From Sabethes cyaneus (lineage: Eukaryota > Arthropoda > Insecta > Diptera > Culicidae): a DNA stretch of 64,000 bases. The DNA is taken from assembly GCF_943734655.1 (NCBI RefSeq), contig NC_071354.1, positions 283,001 to 347,000 of the forward strand. The letters are read 5' to 3'. Of this stretch, positions 62,518 through 64,000 are shown in pieces; positions within the stretch are counted from its first letter, which is position 1, and each line of letters begins with the position of its first letter. The notes beneath the pieces were generated by a model. That model saw nothing but the letters and a program-made list of their open reading frames with translations. It had not been told where the DNA came from and searched no databases. Made by a program: the position numbers and the translations under genes.

Positions 62518-62824
62518 GCTGCGCCTTAAACATGCTTGAGAATAGGAAATATGATCGATATGATTTCCAGTGCTTGTCATTTTTGATTTATTTGTTGAAA
62601 CATGATACATGACATAAGACATCTGTCCTTTAAAATGTCATTAACGAAAACAAATCTTACAAAATTACTACCGTGCAACGTTTACTTCCTATTTTTCATA
62701 TAACATTTCTAAGCTCTAGTATCTATTGATTAAAAAGACCTACATGCTTAAATTAACTGCTTTTCTTCGCTGTTTGCTTTTCTTGTACAATTGTGAGTAA
62801 CAGCAAGTGAACAAAATGACAATT

Positions 62825-63024
62825 GAAATCTGAAATCAAAGAAAAGAAAAAGCTTTCCGATTGAATCCCACTATTTAATATTTATTTGCAACAGATACGT
62901 AGCCTACGACGTGCAGGCTTCATCAGTGTCTTATTTCAAAGCGTATACGTATCTGTCGCGAATAAATATTAAATAGTGGAATTTAGTCGGTAAAAGTTTT
63001 TTCTTTTCTTTTATTTCAAATTTC
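62825..63024. repeat. Inverted repeat with about 78-bp arms
   Basis: Arms 62825-62901 and 62946-63024 match through CACTATTTAATATTTATT and CAGATACGTA. The 44-bp loop holds the core-deleted hammerhead-like motif. Confidence 0.85.
62892..62930 (-). pseudogene. Hammerhead-like motif with the GAAA core deleted
   Basis: Minus-strand CTGATGA (62926-62920) and a perfect AGCCU/AGGCU stem II are present, but the GAAA found in the relatives at 24.5-24.8 kb is absent: the stem runs straight into TACGTATCTG. This copy should be catalytically dead. Confidence 0.35.
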
Positions 63025-63126
63025 GTATTCCACTAAGAGGCTTCAAAAACTTTAGACAATTGATTCAGAAAAGTGAAAAACATCTTTTCTTGAATTTCAA
63101 TGCAAATTTAAAAATTGCAAATTGTC

Positions 63127-63238
63127 ATCCCAAGTAACAATTTGAGTTTTATTACACTCTTATGATAGCATTCAAGACCACAATTGGTCATGAAAACCAC
63201 CATAAGAGTACAATCAAACTCACATTGTTGCTTGGGAT
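63127..63238. mobile_element. 112-bp palindromic MITE
   Basis: ATCCCAAGTAACAATTTGAG is mirrored by CACATTGTTGCTTGGGAT, and complementarity continues almost to the centre. It directly abuts the CATA microsatellite. Confidence 0.75.
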
Positions 63239-63239
63239 C

Positions 63240-63712
63240 ACATACACACATACATACATACATACATATATACATACATACATACATACATATATACATA
63301 CATACATACATACATATATACGTACATACATACATACATACATACATACATACATACATACATACATACATACATACATACATACATACATACATACATA
63401 CATACATACATACATACATACATACATACATACATACATACATACATACATACATACATACATACATACATACATACATACATACATACATACATACATA
63501 CATACATACATACATACATACATACATACATACATACATACATACATACATACATACATACATACATACATACATACATACATACATACATACATACATA
63601 CATACATGCATATATACATACATGCATATATACATACATACATACATACATGCATACATACATACATAATACATACATACATACATACATACATACATAC
63701 ACACATACATCA
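63240..63712. repeat. (CATA)n microsatellite, about 470 bp
   Basis: Tetranucleotide tract with ATATATA and ATGCATA variants near both ends. Long open frames on either strand are artefacts. Confidence 0.98.
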
Positions 63713-64000
63713 CACACATTAAATACAATCAACATTTGTTTTGATTTCACACGTTTTAACGGTTTAATATACGGTGCTGAAGTGTTAAAGTTTAAATAAC
63801 TTTTGAATGAACCGTCCGATTTTAAATAACTCGGTTTCGTTTGATAGATTCCAGCAGTAATTTTCAAATAATAATAAAATGAGTGACGTTTTTCATTGAA
63901 TTAATGCTTATATGTTACAAAAATATGTTTTAAATACTATTTTTTCACATTTCTTTATGTAACTTTCAAACTATAAGCCCAATCGTCATGAAATTTGGAA
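63713..64000. other. Unassigned, probable repeat edge
   Basis: AATAACTTTTGAATGAACCG and CAATCGTCATGAAATTTGG resemble wording common in mosquito dispersed repeats; no boundary is visible. Confidence 0.3.

Noticed and set aside
63108..63867. Several frames of 160-209 codons on both strands
   Set aside because: They are translations of the CATA microsatellite.

Overview
The window looks like nuclear DNA of a dipteran, most likely a culicine mosquito. It is AT-rich (by eye about two thirds A+T), has GT-AG introns of 54 bp to 3.7 kb, and is packed with TA-flanked miniature inverted-repeat elements (MITEs), tRNA-related SINEs, LINE remnants and very long microsatellites. The species assignment is inference from repeat style and gene structure. 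No bacterial, CRISPR or recognisable viral feature was seen.

Two genes can be reconstructed. The first is on the plus strand at 7249-21258: eight consecutive coding exons of a cell-surface protein with three immunoglobulin domains, one fibronectin III domain and a C-terminal hydrophobic tail (klingon/wrapper type). The exon with the start codon and signal peptide was not found and probably lies upstream of the window. Its introns hold a (CA)n tract of about 360 bp, three near-identical 365-bp tandem repeats and several MITEs. The second gene, also plus strand at 29198-31088, is a compact four-exon secreted type-B carboxylesterase of 570 residues with an intact Ser-Glu-His triad. There is no sign that the two genes act together.

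The rest is repeat-dominated: 1-7.2 kb (MITEs, SINE remnants, a degenerate tandem array), 22-29 kb (a long hairpin, hammerhead-like motifs, MITEs), 31-45 kb (single-copy-looking DNA with one isolated TATA/initiator promoter, a MITE family built of GCGTAAA-type repeats, a long ATTT tract, a SINE with target-site duplications), 45-55 kb (one possible terminal coding exon, a TTAA-flanked element, nested inverted repeats) and 55-64 kb (a 191-codon open frame of unknown nature, a retroposon with a 27-bp target duplication, a LINE reverse-transcriptase remnant, a large tandem duplication, a CATA microsatellite).

The most unusual signal is a set of sequences matching the hammerhead ribozyme core (CTGANGA, a hairpin, then GAAA) at 24.55-24.81 kb and 52.09-52.37 kb, with a core-deleted relative at 62.9 kb. 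They sit at the ends of inverted repeats, as expected for debris of Penelope-like retroelements.
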